Source of the DNA: an uncultured Ruminococcus sp. | Lineage (GTDB): Bacteria > Bacillota > Clostridia > Oscillospirales > Ruminococcaceae | Length of the DNA stretch: 34,693 nucleotides | Direction: 5' to 3' | NCBI GenBank assembly: GCA_900752785.1 | Contig: CAADWP010000178.1 | Span: forward strand, 1 to 34,693 | Program-made: the position numbers and the translations under genes | Shown here: in pieces, positions 32,393-34,693 of the stretch | Numbering within the stretch: position 1 is the stretch's first letter | Layout of the letters: the number at the start of each line of letters is the position of its first letter | The notes under the pieces: model-generated | Told to the model about the DNA's origin: nothing | What the model saw: the letters and a program-made list of their open reading frames with translations, nothing else | Databases searched by the model: none

Positions 32393-32461
32393 TCAGTAAA
32401 CGACAAATAAGTTTGTCGTTTACTTTATGCCGATCCGCGCTGAATTATCGCAGTGAGCGAA
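32393..32461 (-). repeat. Partial, diverged copy C of the 134-bp repeat
   Basis: The right half only: on the minus strand CGCTCACT and GGATCGGCA match the centre of copies A and B, followed by a perfect 13-bp hairpin (AGTAAACGACAAA 32394-32406 with TTTGTCGTTTACT 32411-32423 on the plus strand). It begins 12 bp past the infB stop and ends 26 bp before the start of the acidic gene. Confidence 0.75.
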
Positions 32462-32472
32462 TCAAAAAGTTA

Positions 32473-34693
32473 TTATTCTTCCCTATACTCCTCTACAACG
32501 TAAGTCTCAAAGATGTCTCCTTCCTTTACGTCGCTGAACTTTTCAAGACTGATGCCGCATTCATATCCCTCGGCAACATCCTTTACATCGTCCTTAAAGC
32601 GTTTCAGACCTGCGATCTTGTCGTCTGCAATTATGATACCGTCGCGGACAACACGCACCTGACAGCCTCTTGTCGCCTTACCGCTGAGAACATAGCTTCC
32701 TGCGACCATTCCGACATTGGAGATCTTGTATACCTGGCGAACCTCGACTCTTCCAAGCTCGACATCTCTGAACTTAGGAGCAAGCATTCCTTTCATAGCG
32801 GTAGATATCTCCTCGATAGCGTCGTAAATAATTCTATAAAGACGTACATCAACTCCGTCTCTTGCGGCATCTTCAGCAGCCACAGGGTCGGGACGAACAT
32901 TGAAGCCTACAATAATAGCGTTTGAAGCATTGGCAAGCATTACGTCGCTCTCTTTGACCGCGCCGACTGCACCGTGGATCACGCGAACTCTTACTTCGTT
33001 GTTGGAAAGCTTTTCGAGAGACTGCTTTACAGCTTCGACAGAGCCTTGAACGTCAGCCTTGACGATTATCGGAAGCTCCTTTATCTCGCCGTCTGCGATC
33101 TGGCTGAACAGATTGTCAAGCGTAACTTTCTTGTAAGCGTTGAACTGCTCCTGCTTAGCCTCATGTTTTCTCTGATCGACAAGCTCTCTTGCAAGACGCT
33201 CATCTTCAACAGCGTTGAATATATCACCTGCACTCGGAACCTCCGCAAGACCTGTGATCTCAACAGGAACAGACGGACCGGCGCTCTTTACAGTCCTGCC
33301 CTTGTCGTTGGTCATTACGCGGACTCTGCCGACAGATGTTCCCGCAATAAGAACATCTCCCTGTTTGAGCGTTCCGTTCTGTACAAGAAGCGTTGCGATA
33401 GGACCTCTGCCCTTATCAAGGCGCGCCTCGATAACAGTACCCTTTGCCAGCCTGTCGGGATTCGCTTTAAGCTCCTTTACCTCGGCGACGAGGAGAACAT
33501 TTTCAAGAAGCTCGTCAATACCTTCGCCTGTTTTAGCCGAAACGGGTACGCATATAACATCGCCTCCCCAATCCTCGCATACAAGGTCGTACTTTGTAAG
33601 TTCCTCCTTGATACGGTCGGGATTTGCGCCCTCTTTATCCATTTTATTGATAGCAACGATGATCGAAACTCCGGCAGCCTTTGCGTGATTTATAGACTCG
33701 ACAGTCTGCGGCATGATACCGTCGTCTGCGGCAACCACAAGAATAGCGATATCTGTGATATTCGCACCTCTTGCTCTCATAGAGGTAAACGCTTCATGTC
33801 CTGGCGTATCGAGGAAAGTAATATCCTGACCGTTTACATTCACCTGATAAGCGCCGATATGCTGGGTAATTCCGCCTGCTTCTCCTGCGGCAACATGAGC
33901 GTTTCTTATTCTGTCGAGAATAGAAGTCTTACCGTGGTCAACGTGACCCATTACAACTACGACAGGGCATCTTGGTCCAAGATTCTTATCGTCATCGTCG
34001 CTGTCGTCAATAAGACGCTCCTCAATCGTAACAATAACTTCCTTTTCAACCTTTGCGCCCAATTCTTCCGCAACGAGGGATGCCGTATCAAAGTCGATCT
34101 CCTGATTGATCGACGCCATTACGCCAAGTCCCATAAGCTTCTTAATAACATCGGTAGCCGTTACTTTAAGACGCGTTGCAAGCTCGCCTACCGTAATGGA
34201 CTCCGGAATAAGAACTTTAAGCTGCTGCTTTCTTGCGCGCTCCAGCTCCAGTCTTTTGAGCTTTTCCGCTTCGGATTCTTTTCTGGAAAACTGCTGACGT
34301 GATCTTTGAGCTGATTTCTGATTTATCTTCTGCTTCTTTGACGAATAGTTATCTCCGCCATGCTTATTCGAGGTCGCCATCTGGTCGTAACGCTCGTTGT
34401 ATTTGTCAAGGTCAACATAGCTGCCTCTTGTATCAACAGTGCGGAACTGCTGGGAAGCAGGCGCTGAAGCTTCAGAAGAAAAGCTTGCATTAAACTTGGT
34501 GCGCTCTCCTCTGTCCTGAGCCTTGGGCTTTTCTTTTTTATCATTTTTCTTATTTTTATTGTTTTGCTGCGGGACATTCTGTTTCACGGCAGGCTTATTT
34601 TCCTGCTTCTTTTCGGGTGCAGCGGCTGGCGCTTTTTCGGCAGGCTTAGTCTCCTGCTTTTTTTCAATGACAGCAGGGGACACTGCTTTTTCG
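32473..34693 (-). CDS. infB: Translation initiation factor IF-2 (partial, 5' end outside window)
   Basis: About 740 visible residues. The low-complexity Lys/Glu/Pro/Ala N-terminal region runs off the right edge, so the true start is not in view (a GTG near 34683 is probably internal). IF2_N is at [21 protein letters not shown]; the GTPase has [16 protein letters not shown] (G1), [16 protein letters not shown] (G3), INKMDK (G4) and SAKTGEG (G5); then domains II-IV with [16 protein letters not shown] and a final [10 protein letters not shown]-2 brings initiator tRNA to the 30S and promotes subunit joining. A long antisense frame here is a shadow. Confidence 0.97.
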   Translation of the reverse strand, partial: EKAVSPAVIEKKQETKPAEKAPAAAPEKKQENKPAVKQNVPQQNNKNKKNDKKEKPKAQDRGERTKFNASFSSEASAPASQQFRTVDTRGSYVDLDKYNERYDQMATSNKHGGDNYSSKKQKINQKSAQRSRQQFSRKESEAEKLKRLELERARKQQLKVLIPESITVGELATRLKVTATDVIKKLMGLGVMASINQEIDFDTASLVAEELGAKVEKEVIVTIEERLIDDSDDDDKNLGPRCPVVVVMGHVDHGKTSILDRIRNAHVAAGEAGGITQHIGAYQVNVNGQDITFLDTPGHEAFTSMRARGANITDIAILVVAADDGIMPQTVESINHAKAAGVSIIVAINKMDKEGANPDRIKEELTKYDLVCEDWGGDVICVPVSAKTGEGIDELLENVLLVAEVKELKANPDRLAKGTVIEARLDKGRGPIATLLVQNGTLKQGDVLIAGTSVGRVRVMTNDKGRTVKSAGPSVPVEITGLAEVPSAGDIFNAVEDERLARELVDQRKHEAKQEQFNAYKKVTLDNLFSQIADGEIKELPIIVKADVQGSVEAVKQSLEKLSNNEVRVRVIHGAVGAVKESDVMLANASNAIIVGFNVRPDPVAAEDAARDGVDVRLYRIIYDAIEEISTAMKGMLAPKFRDVELGRVEVRQVYKISNVGMVAGSYVLSGKATRGCQVRVVRDGIIIADDKIAGLKRFKDDVKDVAEGYECGISLEKFSDVKEGDIFETYVVEEYREE

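Noticed and set aside
32974..34302. 442-aa plus-strand open frame opposite infB
   Set aside because: It is antisense to the unmistakable IF-2 GTPase, has a Cys/Ser/Arg-rich composition typical of shadows, and no ribosome site or family motif.

Overview
The window looks like a chromosomal segment from a Gram-positive, fibre-degrading member of the Clostridia, most like a Ruminococcus / Oscillospiraceae relative. The grounds are strong GGAGG ribosome binding sites and sigma-A promoters, a type I dockerin, glycogen and glycan enzymes, and sporulation regulators (Spo0A, SpoIIID, a PdaA-like deacetylase) beside IreB and DUF1540 proteins. The species cannot be fixed from the sequence alone. I saw no tRNA, rRNA, CRISPR array, transposase or phage gene.

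Layout. 1-3100 (minus): a lipoprotein cyclophilin cut by the window edge, a membrane-anchored degenerate cyclophilin, and a signal-peptidase-like membrane protein that seems to lack its catalytic His. 3514-13778 (plus): carbohydrate block with glycogen phosphorylase, a cytoplasmic GH13 alpha-glucan hydrolase, then a GH95 / GH26-CBM35 lipoprotein / HAD-like cluster. 13855-15409 (plus): spo0A and, behind a structured leader, a flavin reductase. 15562-16247 (minus): ireB and a DUF1540 protein. 16503-17279 (plus): PdaA-like deacetylase. 17349-19152 (minus): DUF1836 regulator, 60-aa membrane protein, SPFH/prohibitin protein and a possible 24-aa peptide. 19424-19696 (plus): spoIIID. 20133-23131 (plus): agrB and a short agrD pheromone precursor without a local agrC/agrA, then a secreted LRR-transglutaminase-dockerin protein with its own promoter. 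23203-28460 (minus): Gld-like ABC export operon (ATPase, permease, GldG-like, DUF4340, 94-aa protein). 28739-34693 (minus): core translation/RNA cluster infB - unknown acidic gene - rbfA - nrnA - truB - ribF, with infB cut by the window edge.

How it fits together. The carbohydrate block covers storage glucan (phosphorylase and GH13) and external mannan or fucosylated glycans (GH26 at the surface, GH95 in the cytoplasm). The middle of the window holds cell-fate and signalling functions.

The most interesting unexplained structure is non-coding. A 134-bp element with a hairpin at each end occurs twice at about 91% identity (8160-8293 and 28492-28625), with a diverged partial copy at 32393-32461. 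All three sit between a gene end and the next co-directional gene, and all have the same orientation relative to transcription. A separate 155-bp long imperfect palindrome lies between spoIIID and agrB. The agrB promoter is a perfect sigma-A consensus whose -10 overlaps the first ATG, so that start is probably wrong. The agrB promoter and the dockerin-gene promoter share the 12-mer ACATATTGACAT across their -35 regions. Three proteins look like enzyme folds that have lost key catalytic residues (cyclophilin, signal peptidase, HAD).
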